Below are positions 52,227 through 63,757 of a DNA stretch of 64,000 nt, one piece after another; positions within the stretch are counted from its first letter, which is position 1; each line of letters opens with the position of its first letter. This DNA comes from Streptomyces capitiformicae. Lineage in GTDB: Bacteria; Actinomycetota; Actinomycetes; Streptomycetales; Streptomycetaceae. Both the position numbers and the translations under genes were made by a program. The notes under the pieces were generated by a model that was not told where the DNA came from, ran no database searches, and saw only the letters and a list, made by a program, of their open reading frames with translations. Location: contig NZ_CP022161.1 of assembly GCF_002214185.1 (NCBI RefSeq), positions 3,223,767 to 3,287,766 on the forward strand. The letters run 5' to 3'.

Positions 52227-53456
52227 GTGAGCAGCGACCCGTGGGGCCGCGTCGACGAGACGGGGACCGTGTACGTGCGTACGGCCGACGGCGAGCAGGT
52301 CGTCGGTTCCTGGCAGGCCGGCTCCCCCGAGGAGGCGTTGGCCTACTTCGAGCGCAAGTACGAGGGCCTGGTTGTCGAGATCGGCCTCCTCGAGAAGCGT
52401 GTGAAGACCACCGACCTGTCGGCGAAGGACGCCCAGGCCGCGATCGACCACATTCGGGAGCAGGTCGACGCGCATCATGCGGTCGGTGACCTGGAAGCGC
52501 TCAAGGTGCGGCTGGACAAGCTCGTCGAGACCGTCGAGGCGCGCCGTGAGGAGCGCAAGCAGCAGCGGGCGAAGCAGTCCGACGAGGCCCGGCACGCCAA
52601 GGAGGCGCTGGTCGCCGAGGCGGAGGAGCTGGCCCAGTCCGACCAGTGGCGGGCCGCCGGTGAGCGGCTGCGTGCCCTGGTGGACACCTGGAAGGGTCTG
52701 CCGCGGCTCGACCGGAAGTCCGACGACGAGTTGTGGCACCGCTTCTCGCACGCCCGCTCGGCGTTCTCCAAGCGTCGCAAGGCCCACTTCGCGCAGCTCG
52801 ACGCGCAGCGTGAGGAGGCCCGCAAGACCAAGGAGAAGCTGGTCGCGGAGGCCGAGGCGCTGTCGGGCTCCACGGACTGGGGTCCCACGGCGGCGCGCTA
52901 CCGCGAGCTGATGGCCGACTGGAAGGCCGCGGGCCGCGCCCAGCGGGAGCACGAGGACGACCTGTGGAACCGTTTCCGCGGCGCCCAGGACGTGTTCTTC
53001 GCCGCCCGTAGCTCGGTGTTCGCCGAGCGCGACGCGGAGCAGACGGAGAACCTCAAACTCAAGGAGGAGCTGGCCGAGGAGGCGGAGAAGATCCTTCCGG
53101 TCACGGACCTCAAGGCGGCCCGCGCGGCCTTCCGCTCGGTCAACGAGCGCTGGGAGGCCATCGGCCACGTGCCGCGCGACGCCCGCCCGAAGGTCGAGGG
53201 CCGGATGCACGCGGTCGAGCGCGCGATCCAGGAGGCCGAGGAAGCGGAGTGGCGCCGCACCAACCCGGAGGCCCGCGCCCGCGCGGCCGGCCTCACGGGC
53301 CAGCTCCAGGCCGCCGTGGACAAGCTCAAGGGCCAGATCGAGCAGGCCCGCGCCCAGGGCAACAACGCCAAGGCCGACAAGCTCCAGAAGGAGCTCGACG
53401 GCCGCCAGGCCCTGCTCGACCAGGCGCTGAAGGGTCTGCAGGAGTTCGGCGGCTGA
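52227..53456 (+). CDS. DUF349 coiled-coil protein
   Basis: 409 residues, highly charged and helical, with repeated DUF349 units (each marked by W-x-x-x-G motifs such as DQWRAAGERLR, TDWGPTAARYR, ADWKAAGRAQ and ERWEAIGHVP). A long helix near the C-terminus (KLKGQIEQARAQGNNAKADK) closes the protein. The family has been linked to protein quality control or ATPase interaction in proteobacteria but is uncharacterised in Streptomyces. GTG start with GGAGGAGG. Confidence 0.9.
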   Translation: MSSDPWGRVDETGTVYVRTADGEQVVGSWQAGSPEEALAYFERKYEGLVVEIGLLEKRVKTTDLSAKDAQAAIDHIREQVDAHHAVGDLEALKVRLDKLVETVEARREERKQQRAKQSDEARHAKEALVAEAEELAQSDQWRAAGERLRALVDTWKGLPRLDRKSDDELWHRFSHARSAFSKRRKAHFAQLDAQREEARKTKEKLVAEAEALSGSTDWGPTAARYRELMADWKAAGRAQREHEDDLWNRFRGAQDVFFAARSSVFAERDAEQTENLKLKEELAEEAEKILPVTDLKAARAAFRSVNERWEAIGHVPRDARPKVEGRMHAVERAIQEAEEAEWRRTNPEARARAAGLTGQLQAAVDKLKGQIEQARAQGNNAKADKLQKELDGRQALLDQALKGLQEFGG

Positions 53457-53472
53457 CGCTGCCACCTGCTCA

Positions 53473-53517
53473 CGAGTGAGGGGCTCCCGTACGGTTCGTA
53501 CGGGAGCCCCTCACTCG
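53473..53517. terminator. Perfect 21-bp inverted repeat, convergent terminator
   Basis: Arms 53473-53493 and 53497-53517 are exact complements (CGAGTGAGGGGC...) with a GTT loop. It lies between the rightward DUF349 gene and the leftward relA and can serve both. Confidence 0.9.
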
Positions 53518-53554
53518 TTCAGCCGGCCTTCTGCCGGTTCTCCGTCGGCCCCTG

Positions 53555-56131
<2,577 letters not shown>

Positions 56132-56313
56132 GAGGGCTCCTCGTGCGCGATCCGGGTCCCCCGGTCAGGCTCCGGAGACCCCATGGTAGCGATCCATCGC
56201 CCCGGGATCGCCTTCAGGCCAATGTGAAGGCCGTCTACCCATGAAACGCCAGAGGCGGGCGCCGGATTCCTCCGGGCCCGCCTCCAGGGGTGTCACTTCA
56301 GGAACCGCCCTGG

Positions 56314-56736
56314 TCAGGCGACGCTGTCGCCCTCCTCGCAGTTCTTCGGCCGGTGACCGGCCTTCGTGTGGCAGACCTTGAGGGTCACCTTGGTGTTCTC
56401 CGCGAGGTTACCGGTCTTCCAGGGGCTGCAGTAGTCCGAGACGTGACCGCTGGTCGTGACGGTGCGGTCCCAGGTTCCGTTGCGGTTGACGTCCAGCCAG
56501 GCCGTGACTGCCCACGTGTCCCCCGTGACGTCACAGGCCCGGATGGCGTCCCCGGGCACGTCCTGGTTGTTGCCAGGGTGGTCCACCGGGTCCTGGTTGA
56601 AGTTGCCCCAGTCGTCGGAGCCGGTGGGGTGCACCCCGAGGAGCAGACCCGTGCCCGCCTGTGCGGGGCTCGCGGCCACACCGAGGAAGGTTGCGGCGGC
56701 GATGGCCGTGACAACCGGAAGCGCTCTCAGACGCAT
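56314..56736 (-). CDS. Small secreted protein with four cysteines, function unknown
   Basis: 140 residues from the ATG at 56736, with AGGGGG upstream. A signal peptide (LRALPVVTAIAAATFLGV, cleavage predicted after SPAQA, residue 27) is followed by a 113-residue Cys-containing domain (four Cys, likely two disulfides) rich in Trp, Asp and Thr (WLDVNRNGTWD). No family recognised. It has its own strong promoter (56873-56901) directly after the apt terminator, so it is an independent unit between apt and relA. Confidence 0.85.
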   Translation of the reverse strand: MRLRALPVVTAIAAATFLGVAASPAQAGTGLLLGVHPTGSDDWGNFNQDPVDHPGNNQDVPGDAIRACDVTGDTWAVTAWLDVNRNGTWDRTVTTSGHVSDYCSPWKTGNLAENTKVTLKVCHTKAGHRPKNCEEGDSVA

Positions 56737-56872
56737 GTCGAATTCCCCCTTGGAATCGTTCACCACAGTCCTTGGGGCATCGCGAAAGGACACCTCATGG
56801 AGGTGTACGTCGAGTTCGCGGATCTCCCCCGCGCCCGGACCAGTGGTCAGTTGGTCGAAACGGCGCTTGATC

Positions 56873-56901
56873 ATCCAAGCCGAGTGTTCCGCGCATGTCA
56901 A
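56873..56901 (-). promoter_or_regulatory. Promoter of the small secreted protein gene
   Basis: TTGACA (56896-56901) and TTGGAT (56873-56878) on the minus strand are spaced by 17 bases, a close match to housekeeping promoters. The predicted start leaves a leader of about 130 bases. Confidence 0.7.
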
Positions 56902-56948
56902 CGAAAAAAGAACGGTGCCTCCACGGAATGTGCACCGCAGAGGCACCG
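56902..56948 (-). terminator. Terminator of apt
   Basis: A 9-bp stem CGGTGCCTC / GAGGCACCG (56913-56921 and 56940-56948) followed on the leftward strand by TTCTTTTTT. Clean rho-independent form, directly before the next promoter. Confidence 0.85.
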
Positions 56949-56968
56949 ATACGTGCCCTGAAGACTGT

Positions 56969-57000
56969 TCAGACCAGGATCAGCTCAGACCAGGATCAGC
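56969..57000. repeat. 16-bp perfect tandem duplication at the apt stop
   Basis: TCAGACCAGGATCAGC at 56969-56984 is repeated exactly at 56985-57000. The second copy contains the apt TGA (56985-56987) and its last codons, so the first copy is a recent duplicate placed just beyond the gene. Confidence 0.9.
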
Positions 57001-57533
57001 GACTCCAGCGGAGCGCCGGCCAACGCGGGCTCCAGTCGCGCCCGGCCCGCGAGGAAGCCCAGCTCCATGAGGACCGCCACACCGGCGACCTCGGCTCCCG
57101 CCCGCCGGATGAGCTGCAGCGACGCCTCGGCCGTGCCGCCAGTCGCGAGGACGTCGTCGATGACCATGACGCGGTCGCCCGCGACCAGGTCCTCGGCGTG
57201 CACCTCGATCTCGGCGGAGCCGTACTCCAGGTCGTACGCCTGGCTGAGCGTGGCTCCGGGGAGCTTGCCCGCCTTGCGTACGGGGATGAAGCCGACGCCG
57301 GCCCGGACGGCGACCGGGGCGCCCAGGATGAACCCGCGGGCCTCCAGGCCGACGATCTTCGTGGCGCCGTGCCGGACGGTCACCTCCGCCAGCGCGTCCG
57401 TCAGCGCGGTGAACGCCACCGGGTCGGCCAGCAACGGGGTGATGTCCTTGAACATCACGCCCGGTTCCGGGTAGTCCGCGACGTCACGGATGCGGCTGAG
57501 CAGCAGCGTCGTGATTTCCGCGAGCTCCGTCAT
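56985..57533 (-). CDS. apt: Adenine phosphoribosyltransferase
   Basis: 182 residues. Salvages adenine to AMP. PRPP-binding motif VMVIDDVLATGGTAEASL and the N-terminal YPEPGVMFKDITPLL are diagnostic. The ATG at 57533 overlaps the secF stop (ATGA). The order apt-relA is known in Streptomyces; here the small secreted gene intervenes. The last codons are part of a tandem duplication. Confidence 0.96.
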   Translation of the reverse strand: MTELAEITTLLLSRIRDVADYPEPGVMFKDITPLLADPVAFTALTDALAEVTVRHGATKIVGLEARGFILGAPVAVRAGVGFIPVRKAGKLPGATLSQAYDLEYGSAEIEVHAEDLVAGDRVMVIDDVLATGGTAEASLQLIRRAGAEVAGVAVLMELGFLAGRARLEPALAGAPLESLILV

Positions 57534-58621
57534 CGCCGCTTACCACCCCGGCCACGGCTGCGTGCCCCGGACTGGGCACGCGGGCCGACCACCGCGGGGG
57601 TGGCGTCCTCGGCCTCGTCGTCCAAAGGCCCGTCGGCGGCCAGCTCTACGTGCTCGGTCTGGGCACGCTTGGCCAGTACGCGCTTCTTGAGTGCCTTCAG
57701 CTGCGGCTCGCGCTCCTTGAGGTCGGCGACGAGCGGCGTGGCGATGAAGATCGAGGAGTACGCACCGGCCGCGAGGCCGACGAACAGCGACAGCGAGATG
57801 TCGTTGAGCATGCCCGCGCCGAGGACACCGCCACCGATGAACAGCAGACCGGCGACCGGGAGCAGCGCGACCACCGTGGTGTTGATGGAACGCACCAGGG
57901 TGCTGTTGATCGAGCGGTTGGCGATGTCGCTGTACGTCCAGCGGTTCTGCTTGGTGATGTCCTTCGTCTGCTCCTTGAGGCTGTCGAAGACGACGACCGT
58001 GTCGTAGAGCGAGTAACCGAGGATCGTGAGCAGACCGATCACGGTACCCGGCGTCACCTCGAAACCGACGAGGGCGTAGATACCGACCGTGATGGTGATG
58101 TCGTGGACGAGGGCGACGAACGCGGCGACCGCCATGCGCCACTCGAAGGCGATCGCCAGATAGATCACCACGAGGACCATGAAGATCCCAAGGCCCTGCC
58201 AGGCCTTATTGGCGATCTGATCACCCCAGCTGGGGCCGACCAGGTCGGCGTTGATCCGCTCCGGGTCCATCTTGAGCTCTTCGGCGAGCGACTGCTTGAT
58301 CTCGTCGGACTTGCCGGTGTCGACGCCGGAGATCTGGATGCGCAAGGTGTCGTTGCCGAGCTTCTGGACGACCGCCTGGTGGCCGGATGCCTCCCTGGCG
58401 TACTCCTCCGCCTGGGAGACCGAGACGCTCGTCTTCGGCGTCGTGAAGACGGCACCGCCCTGGAATTCGATGCCCATGTTCAGGCCGCGGACCGCGAGGC
58501 CGACGATGGCGATGATGGTGATCAGGATGGAGACGCCGTACCAGATCTTGCGGTTGCCGACGAAGTCGTAACCGACCTCGCCGCGGTGGAGTCGGGCTCC
58601 GAGGTCGCCGAGCTTCGACAT
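57530..58621 (-). CDS. secF: Protein translocase subunit SecF
   Basis: 363 residues, six membrane helices with a large outer loop. Sec accessory protein that uses proton motive force for late translocation. The first helix region WYGVSILITIIAIVGLAVRGLNMGIEFQGG and the conserved GYSLYDTVVVFDSLKE are clear. The C-terminal 60 residues are charged and not conserved. The ATG at 58621 follows the secD stop by one base. Confidence 0.95.
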   Translation of the reverse strand: MSKLGDLGARLHRGEVGYDFVGNRKIWYGVSILITIIAIVGLAVRGLNMGIEFQGGAVFTTPKTSVSVSQAEEYAREASGHQAVVQKLGNDTLRIQISGVDTGKSDEIKQSLAEELKMDPERINADLVGPSWGDQIANKAWQGLGIFMVLVVIYLAIAFEWRMAVAAFVALVHDITITVGIYALVGFEVTPGTVIGLLTILGYSLYDTVVVFDSLKEQTKDITKQNRWTYSDIANRSINSTLVRSINTTVVALLPVAGLLFIGGGVLGAGMLNDISLSLFVGLAAGAYSSIFIATPLVADLKEREPQLKALKKRVLAKRAQTEHVELAADGPLDDEAEDATPAVVGPRAQSGARSRGRGGKRR

Positions 58622-58622
58622 C

Positions 58623-60392
58623 TCAGGCCTCCTTCGGGTCGGCAGGGGCGGCGGGACGGCGGGTGCGGCGCAGCGGGGGCCGGGCACCCAGACGCTTCGG
58701 GTCGAGGCCGGACCAGCTGTGGCCGCTTCCGAAGAACTTCGTGCGGGCGAGGAGCGTCAGCAGTGGCTTCGTGAAGAGGAAGACGACCACCACGTCAAGC
58801 AGGGTGGTGAGGCCCAGCGTGAACGCGAAGCCCTGCACCTTGCCCACGGTGACGATGAACAGCACAGCGGCGGCGAGGAACGACACGAAGTCGGAGACCA
58901 GGATGGTGCGCCGGGCACGCGGCCAGGCACGCTCGACCGCGGGGCGCAGGGTGCGGCCCTCACGGATCTCGTCCCGCACGCGTTCGAAGTACACGATGAA
59001 CGAGTCCGCCGTGATGCCGATCGCGACGATCGCACCGCAGACGGCCGGCAGGTTCAGGGCGAAGCCGATAGCCGGGCCGAGCAGCGACATGATCAGGTAG
59101 GTCAGGGCCGCGGAGACCAGCAGCGAGGCGATGGCGATGAGCGACAGACCGCGGTAGTAGGCGAGCAGGTAGATCACGACCAGGGCCAGACCGATCGCAC
59201 CGGCGATCAGACCGGCCTCCAGCTGCTCATCGCCGAGCGCGGGGCTGACGGTGGTGACGCTCGCCTCCCTGAAGGTCAGCGGGAGCGCGCCGTACGACAG
59301 CATGTTGGAGAGGTTCTCGGCCTCTTCCTGGGTGAAGCTGCCGGAGATCTCGGCCTTGCCGCCGGTCACCGCGCTGGTGACGTACGGGTGCGAGACGACC
59401 GCGTCGTCGAGGACGATCGCGAACTCGTTCATCGGGGACGACTGGCCCGCCAGCTGACCGGTGATCTTCGCGAACTTGTCGCCACCGCCGGAGTTGAAGT
59501 CCATGACGACCTTCCACTGGGCCGTCCGCTGGTCGAGGATGGCCTGGGCCTTCGTCACGTCGGTGCCGTCGACCCCAACCGGGCCGAGCACGAACTTGGT
59601 CCACCTCTTGTCGCTCTCCTGACCACAGGCGACGACCGGCTCGGTGCTCTTGCCCTTGCCGGCGGCGGCGCGCTGCTTCTCGTCGGCGCAGTCGAGGGCG
59701 ACGAACTTCTGCTGGAGCGCCTGAGTGTCGGCGTCCGCACTGGCGCTCGCCGACGGTGAGGCGCTGTCGGTGACCTTGGGCGACTCGGAGCCGCTCGTGG
59801 AAGGCGTGGGGTCGGCCTTGAGCGCGTCGGTCACCGCACGGCCCTGGGAGGTGGCGGAGGTCGAGGGGCTGGGGGAGCCGGACGAGGTCGCCTTGTCCTT
59901 GTCGCCGGAGTCGGAGGCCGAGGCGGAGCTCGTCGGGCTCGGCGAGGCGCTGCCGCTCGGGGTGGCACTCGGAGTGGCCGTCGCACCGGATCCGGCCTGG
60001 CTCTGCAGGACCGGACGGAAGTACAGCTTCGCGGTGGTGCCGACCTGGTCCCGGGCCTCCTCGGAGTTCGTGCCCTTGGGAATGTTGACGATGATGTTTT
60101 CCCGGCCCTGGGTCTGAACCTCGGCTTCGGAGACACCAAGACCGTTGACACGGCGGTTCATGATCTCGACCGCGGTGTCCATGTTGGCCTTGTTGATCGC
60201 CGACTCCTGGCCGCTCCTCGCCTCGAGCGTGATGCTCGTACCACCGGCGAGGTCGATGCCGAGACGCGGAGTGGTGTGTCCGGAGGCAAACATTCCCCCG
60301 GTGAGCGCCACGATGGCGATCAGGATGAGGGCCAGCGCGCGCCCAGGCTTGCTCTGGGCGCCCGCGCTCCGGCCCTTCTTCGGTGCTGCCAC
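58623..60392 (-). CDS. secD: Protein translocase subunit SecD with a Ser/Thr/Ala-rich insertion
   Basis: 589 residues. A first helix, a long outer loop and a cluster of five helices with the D-motif GIDLAGGTSITLEA and the conserved TADSFIVYFERVRDEIREG. Residues about 134-230 in the outer P1 domain are a low-complexity run (SASPSPTSSASASDSGDKD and similar) not found in E. coli SecD. Works with SecF. Co-transcribed with yajC above and secF below. Confidence 0.95.
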   Translation of the reverse strand: MAAPKKGRSAGAQSKPGRALALILIAIVALTGGMFASGHTTPRLGIDLAGGTSITLEARSGQESAINKANMDTAVEIMNRRVNGLGVSEAEVQTQGRENIIVNIPKGTNSEEARDQVGTTAKLYFRPVLQSQAGSGATATPSATPSGSASPSPTSSASASDSGDKDKATSSGSPSPSTSATSQGRAVTDALKADPTPSTSGSESPKVTDSASPSASASADADTQALQQKFVALDCADEKQRAAAGKGKSTEPVVACGQESDKRWTKFVLGPVGVDGTDVTKAQAILDQRTAQWKVVMDFNSGGGDKFAKITGQLAGQSSPMNEFAIVLDDAVVSHPYVTSAVTGGKAEISGSFTQEEAENLSNMLSYGALPLTFREASVTTVSPALGDEQLEAGLIAGAIGLALVVIYLLAYYRGLSLIAIASLLVSAALTYLIMSLLGPAIGFALNLPAVCGAIVAIGITADSFIVYFERVRDEIREGRTLRPAVERAWPRARRTILVSDFVSFLAAAVLFIVTVGKVQGFAFTLGLTTLLDVVVVFLFTKPLLTLLARTKFFGSGHSWSGLDPKRLGARPPLRRTRRPAAPADPKEA

Positions 60393-60524
60393 CTTCTCGT
60401 ACTCCCTCTCGGGCCGCCGCGCGCGGGGTCAGCGCGCAGGCGGCCATGACGTGGTCGGGAATCCGGGCGAAAACGGCACGTGCCCGGGGCGCGGACGGTT
60501 CTCGCCGCGCATCCGGGGACGTGA

Positions 60525-61019
60525 CTACTTCGCGTCGGACTCGCCGTCGGTCTTCTTCGGCTCTGCTTCGTCGGCCTTCACCTTGGCCGGCTCGTCGGTC
60601 GCGTCGTCCGCCGCGTCCTTCTTGCCGAGGTCGAGGGGCTTGTCGTCGGAAGCGGCGGAAGCGTCGTCGGAGGGCTCGTCGGTCTCGGTGAGGGAGGAGG
60701 CGTCGTCCGGGACGACGTCGGACTTCAGGTCGTGCTCGATGCCGTGGACGATGCGGTTGTACTCGTCGTCGGTCAGGACGGCACCGATGGCGTTCTTCGC
60801 GAACAGCAGCTCGACGCCCGGTCCGGCGTCGAGAAGGACCGTGTCGTCGTTGACCTCCTTGACCGTGGCGTACATGCCCCCGATCGTGCGGACGCCGGAA
60901 CCGGGTTGCATCTGGTTCCGCATGTCGGCGGCCTGCTGCTGCTTCTTCTTGGCCGATCGGGTCATGAGGATCATCGCCCCGATGAGCACGATGAACGGGA
61001 GGAGGGCTGCGAGACTCAC
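60525..61019 (-). CDS. yajC: YajC-type preprotein translocase subunit
   Basis: 164 residues. One membrane helix (SLAALLPFIVLIGAMILMT), a charged turn (RSAKKKQQQAADM) and the compact cytosolic domain (MQPGSGVRTIGGMYATVKEV), followed by a long acidic tail (about 105-164, Asp/Ser/Glu/Lys-rich). YajC binds SecDF and modulates the Sec channel. GTG start; the promoter at 61110-61139 lies just upstream. Confidence 0.92.
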   Translation of the reverse strand: MSLAALLPFIVLIGAMILMTRSAKKKQQQAADMRNQMQPGSGVRTIGGMYATVKEVNDDTVLLDAGPGVELLFAKNAIGAVLTDDEYNRIVHGIEHDLKSDVVPDDASSLTETDEPSDDASAASDDKPLDLGKKDAADDATDEPAKVKADEAEPKKTDGESDAK

Positions 61020-61109
61020 GGGTCGGAACTTCCTTCACACGACCGCGATGGCGAGCGGCCTGATGGGTGGTGGGGTTTTATACGCCGCCGACAAGGGCGG
61101 CATCGGCGG

Positions 61110-61139
61110 AGTCTAAGCGAGTCCACCATGATGGAACAA
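61110..61139 (-). promoter_or_regulatory. Candidate promoter of yajC-secD-secF
   Basis: TTGTTC (61134-61139) and TAGACT (61110-61115) on the minus strand, spaced by 18 bases, about 90 bases before the yajC start and inside the 177-base gap after ruvB. Confidence 0.55.
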
Positions 61140-61196
61140 CGCACAGCATGTCACCGTGGTTCCTCACCAGGCGAGTCCCGCACCGTCACGAGAGGG

Positions 61197-62267
61197 TCAC
61201 GCCCCGAACAGGTCCTGTTGTCCGTTTCCGCCGGTCGTGCCGCGTGGCGGGGTGAGGCCGAGGTGCGCCCAGGCGGCGGGGGTCGCCACACGGCCACGGG
61301 GGGTGCGGGCGAGCAGTCCCTCGCGGACGAGGAAGGGCTCGGCGACCTCTTCGACGGTCTCGCGCTCCTCCCCCACGGCGACGGCGAGTGTGGAGAGACC
61401 GACCGGGCCGCCGCCGAAGAGCTTGAGCAGGGCTTCGAGGACACCGCGGTCGAGGCGGTCGAGCCCGCGGGCGTCGACCTCGTAGACGGCGAGGGCGGCC
61501 GAGGCGATGTCGCGCGTGATGATCCCGTCGGCCTTGACCTGCGCGTAGTCCCGTACGCGGCGCAGGAGGCGGTTGGCGATGCGGGGGGTGCCCCGGGAGC
61601 GACCGGCGATCTCGGCGGCGCCGTCCGGGTTGATCTCGACGTCGAGCAGGTTCGCCGAGCGGTGGATGACGCGCTCCAGTTCGGCGGGCTCGTAGAACTC
61701 CATGTGCGCGGTGAAGCCGAAGCGGTCGCGCAGCGGGGGCGGCAGCAGACCCGCCCGGGTGGTGGCGCCGACCAGCGTGAACGGCGGCAGTTCGAGCGGG
61801 ATGGCGGTGGCGCCCGGGCCCTTGCCGACGATGACGTCGACCCGGAAATCCTCCATGGCCATGTAGAGCATCTCCTCGGCGGGCCGGGACATGCGGTGGA
61901 TCTCGTCGAGGAAGAGGACCTCTCCCTCCTGGAGGGAGGAGAGGATCGCGGCCAGGTCCCCGGCGTGCTGGATGGCCGGGCCGGAGGTGATGCGGATCGG
62001 GGCGTCCATCTCGGCCGCGATGATCATCGACAGGGTTGTCTTGCCGAGGCCCGGGGCGCCCGAGAGCAGGACGTGGTCGGCTGTCGCCCCACGCGCGCGT
62101 GCCGCCCGCAGAACCAGGTCGAGTTGCTCGCGGACCTTCTCCTGACCGATGAACTCGTCCAGGTCCTTGGGGCGCAGGGCCGCCTCGACGGCCTGGTCCT
62201 CACGGTCGGCGACAGAACCCACCAGCCGCTCGGGGGCGGTGTCGTCGGTCGTGTCGTCCCAGTTCAC
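61197..62267 (-). CDS. ruvB: Holliday junction branch migration helicase RuvB
   Basis: 356 residues. AAA+ motor: Walker [13 protein letters not shown], Walker [14 protein letters not shown], sensor regions and the C-terminal winged-helix domain ([15 protein letters not shown]). The GTG at 62267 has AGGAGAG upstream and begins the family N-terminus ([12 protein letters not shown]). The third gene after ruvC-ruvA, separated from ruvA by 146 bases. Confidence 0.97.
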   Translation of the reverse strand: MNWDDTTDDTAPERLVGSVADREDQAVEAALRPKDLDEFIGQEKVREQLDLVLRAARARGATADHVLLSGAPGLGKTTLSMIIAAEMDAPIRITSGPAIQHAGDLAAILSSLQEGEVLFLDEIHRMSRPAEEMLYMAMEDFRVDVIVGKGPGATAIPLELPPFTLVGATTRAGLLPPPLRDRFGFTAHMEFYEPAELERVIHRSANLLDVEINPDGAAEIAGRSRGTPRIANRLLRRVRDYAQVKADGIITRDIASAALAVYEVDARGLDRLDRGVLEALLKLFGGGPVGLSTLAVAVGEERETVEEVAEPFLVREGLLARTPRGRVATPAAWAHLGLTPPRGTTGGNGQQDLFGA

Positions 62268-62318
62268 TGAAACTCTCCTTGTGGGCGGGGTGCCGGGTTC
62301 GCCTGACTCGGCCGGGGG

Positions 62319-62338
62319 TCCGGGGGTTGTCCCCCGGA
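62319..62338. repeat. GC hairpin repeat between ruvA and ruvB
   Basis: TCCGGGGG-TTGT-CCCCCGGA, a perfect 8-bp stem. The same arms occur in the gmk coding start (17979-18006). It lies in the 146-base ruvA-ruvB gap and could act as a weak terminator. Confidence 0.55.
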
Positions 62339-62413
62339 TGGACACAGCACTGCTGTGCCTCGCGGGTCTCGGTCGGTGTGGGTGGGTTCGTACGGCGTGC
62401 TTCAACAGGTGGG

Positions 62414-63019
62414 TCAGCGGGCTCTGTTGAGGGTCTGGAGGGCGGCCTTCAGCAACTGACCCACCTGGGGCGTGCCTTCGGCGGCCTCGGCCTGCGGGGC
62501 TACGGCGGACACGGCCTCGTCGGCCTCTCGGGTCGCGTAGCCGAGGCCGATCAGGGCAGCGTGGAGCTGGTCGCGCCAGCCGCTGGTGATCGCCGTACCC
62601 ACGGCGGGCGCGCCAATGGGTTCGCCCAGCCGGTCCTTCAGTTCCAGGAGCAGCTTCTGGGCGCCCTTCTTGCCGATGCCGGGGACGGCGATCAGGGCTT
62701 TCTCGTCTCCGGTGGCGACCGCGCGGCGCAGCGCGTCCGGTGTGTGTACGGCAAGCATCGCCTGGGCCAGCCGGGGGCCCACGCCGCTGGCGGTCTGAAG
62801 CAGTTCGAAGACCTGGCGTTCGTCGTCGTCCACGAAGCCGTACAGGGTGAGCGAGTCCTCCCGTACGACGAGGGAGGTGGCGAGTTTGGCGGGCTGGCCG
62901 ATCCGGAGGGTGGACAGCGTGTTCGGCGTGCACTGGACGGCCATGCCGACCCCGCCCACCTCGACGACGGCGGCGTCGGGAGCGAGTGCGGCGACCGTGC
63001 CGCTGACGAAGGCGATCAT
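62414..63019 (-). CDS. ruvA: Holliday junction-binding protein RuvA
   Basis: 201 residues. N-terminal OB domain ([14 protein letters not shown]), two HhH motifs ([17 protein letters not shown] and [19 protein letters not shown]) and a C-terminal domain that contacts RuvB. It loads RuvB on junctions. The ATG at 63019 overlaps the ruvC stop (ATGA). Confidence 0.97.
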   Translation of the reverse strand: MIAFVSGTVAALAPDAAVVEVGGVGMAVQCTPNTLSTLRIGQPAKLATSLVVREDSLTLYGFVDDDERQVFELLQTASGVGPRLAQAMLAVHTPDALRRAVATGDEKALIAVPGIGKKGAQKLLLELKDRLGEPIGAPAVGTAITSGWRDQLHAALIGLGYATREADEAVSAVAPQAEAAEGTPQVGQLLKAALQTLNRAR

Positions 63020-63555
63020 GCCGTACGGCCTTTCGTTGCTTTGGCTGTGTGCAGGGCGACGGCCTGTTGGAGGCGGTTCTGGGCGGGGGCGCGCCAGATG
63101 TGGCAGATGGCGAGCGCGAGGGCGTCGGCCGCGTCTGCCGGCTTCGGGGGTGCGTCGAGCCGCAGCAGCCGGGTGACCATGGCGCCGACCTGGGCCTTGT
63201 CGGCGCGACCGCTGCCGGTGACGGCGGCCTTGACCTCGCTGGGGGTGTGCAGGGCGACCGGGATGCCGCGGCGGGCGGCGCACAGCATGGCGACGGCGCT
63301 GGCCTGGGCGGTGCCCATGACCGTCCGGACGTTGTGCTGGCTGAACACCCGCTCCACAGCGACGTATTCGGGGCGGTATGCGTCGAGCCACTGCTCGATG
63401 CCCTGCTCGACGGCGACGAGGCGGTGGCCCAACTCGGCGTCCGTGGGCGTACGGACGACTCCGACGCCGAGCATGGTGAGCGGTCGGCCCGCGACCCCCT
63501 CGACCACACCGACACCGCACCGCGTCAGCCCCGGGTCCACCCCCAGTACGCGCAC
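63016..63555 (-). CDS. ruvC: Holliday junction endonuclease RuvC
   Basis: 179 residues. Four catalytic carboxylates: [14 protein letters not shown] (first Asp), VAVERVF (Glu) and [12 protein letters not shown] (two Asp). It cuts junctions moved by RuvAB. The GTG at 63555 has GGGGAG upstream; it overlaps ruvA at its 3' end. A BldD-box-like site lies 97 bases before the start. Confidence 0.97.
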   Translation of the reverse strand: MRVLGVDPGLTRCGVGVVEGVAGRPLTMLGVGVVRTPTDAELGHRLVAVEQGIEQWLDAYRPEYVAVERVFSQHNVRTVMGTAQASAVAMLCAARRGIPVALHTPSEVKAAVTGSGRADKAQVGAMVTRLLRLDAPPKPADAADALALAICHIWRAPAQNRLQQAVALHTAKATKGRTA

Positions 63556-63651
63556 GCGCCTCTCCCCTTTTTGCGGCCAAACCGCCGCCGCTCTCGCCGA
63601 CCTGGCTGAGCACCGTCGGGGTTCCTCAATTGATGGTTGCGGTCCGTGGAC

Positions 63652-63661
63652 GGTGATCACT
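63652..63661 (-). promoter_or_regulatory. BldD-box-like site upstream of ruvC
   Basis: On the minus strand AGTGATCACC matches the BldD-box form AGTGA-TCACC with no spacer. It lies 97 bases before the ruvC start, in a 202-base gap. Not known to me as a BldD target; match by eye. Confidence 0.35.
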
Positions 63662-63697
63662 GACTGCCGCCAGGCTATCCGCAGCCACTGACAACAG

Positions 63698-63735
63698 CGG
63701 CGGGCCGGTGGGACGCGTGTCCCACCGGCCCGCCG
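63698..63735 (-). terminator. Terminator of the yebC-type gene
   Basis: A perfect 17-bp stem (CGGCGGGCCGGTGGGAC and complement) with a GCGT loop, 22 bases beyond the yebC stop. Confidence 0.85.
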
Positions 63736-63757
63736 AAACCACTGTGCCCGCGGAGCG

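Noticed and set aside
63556..63757. A LexA (SOS) box before ruvC
   Set aside because: No GAAC-N4-GTTC-type palindrome was found in the gap; only the BldD-like site is worth keeping.
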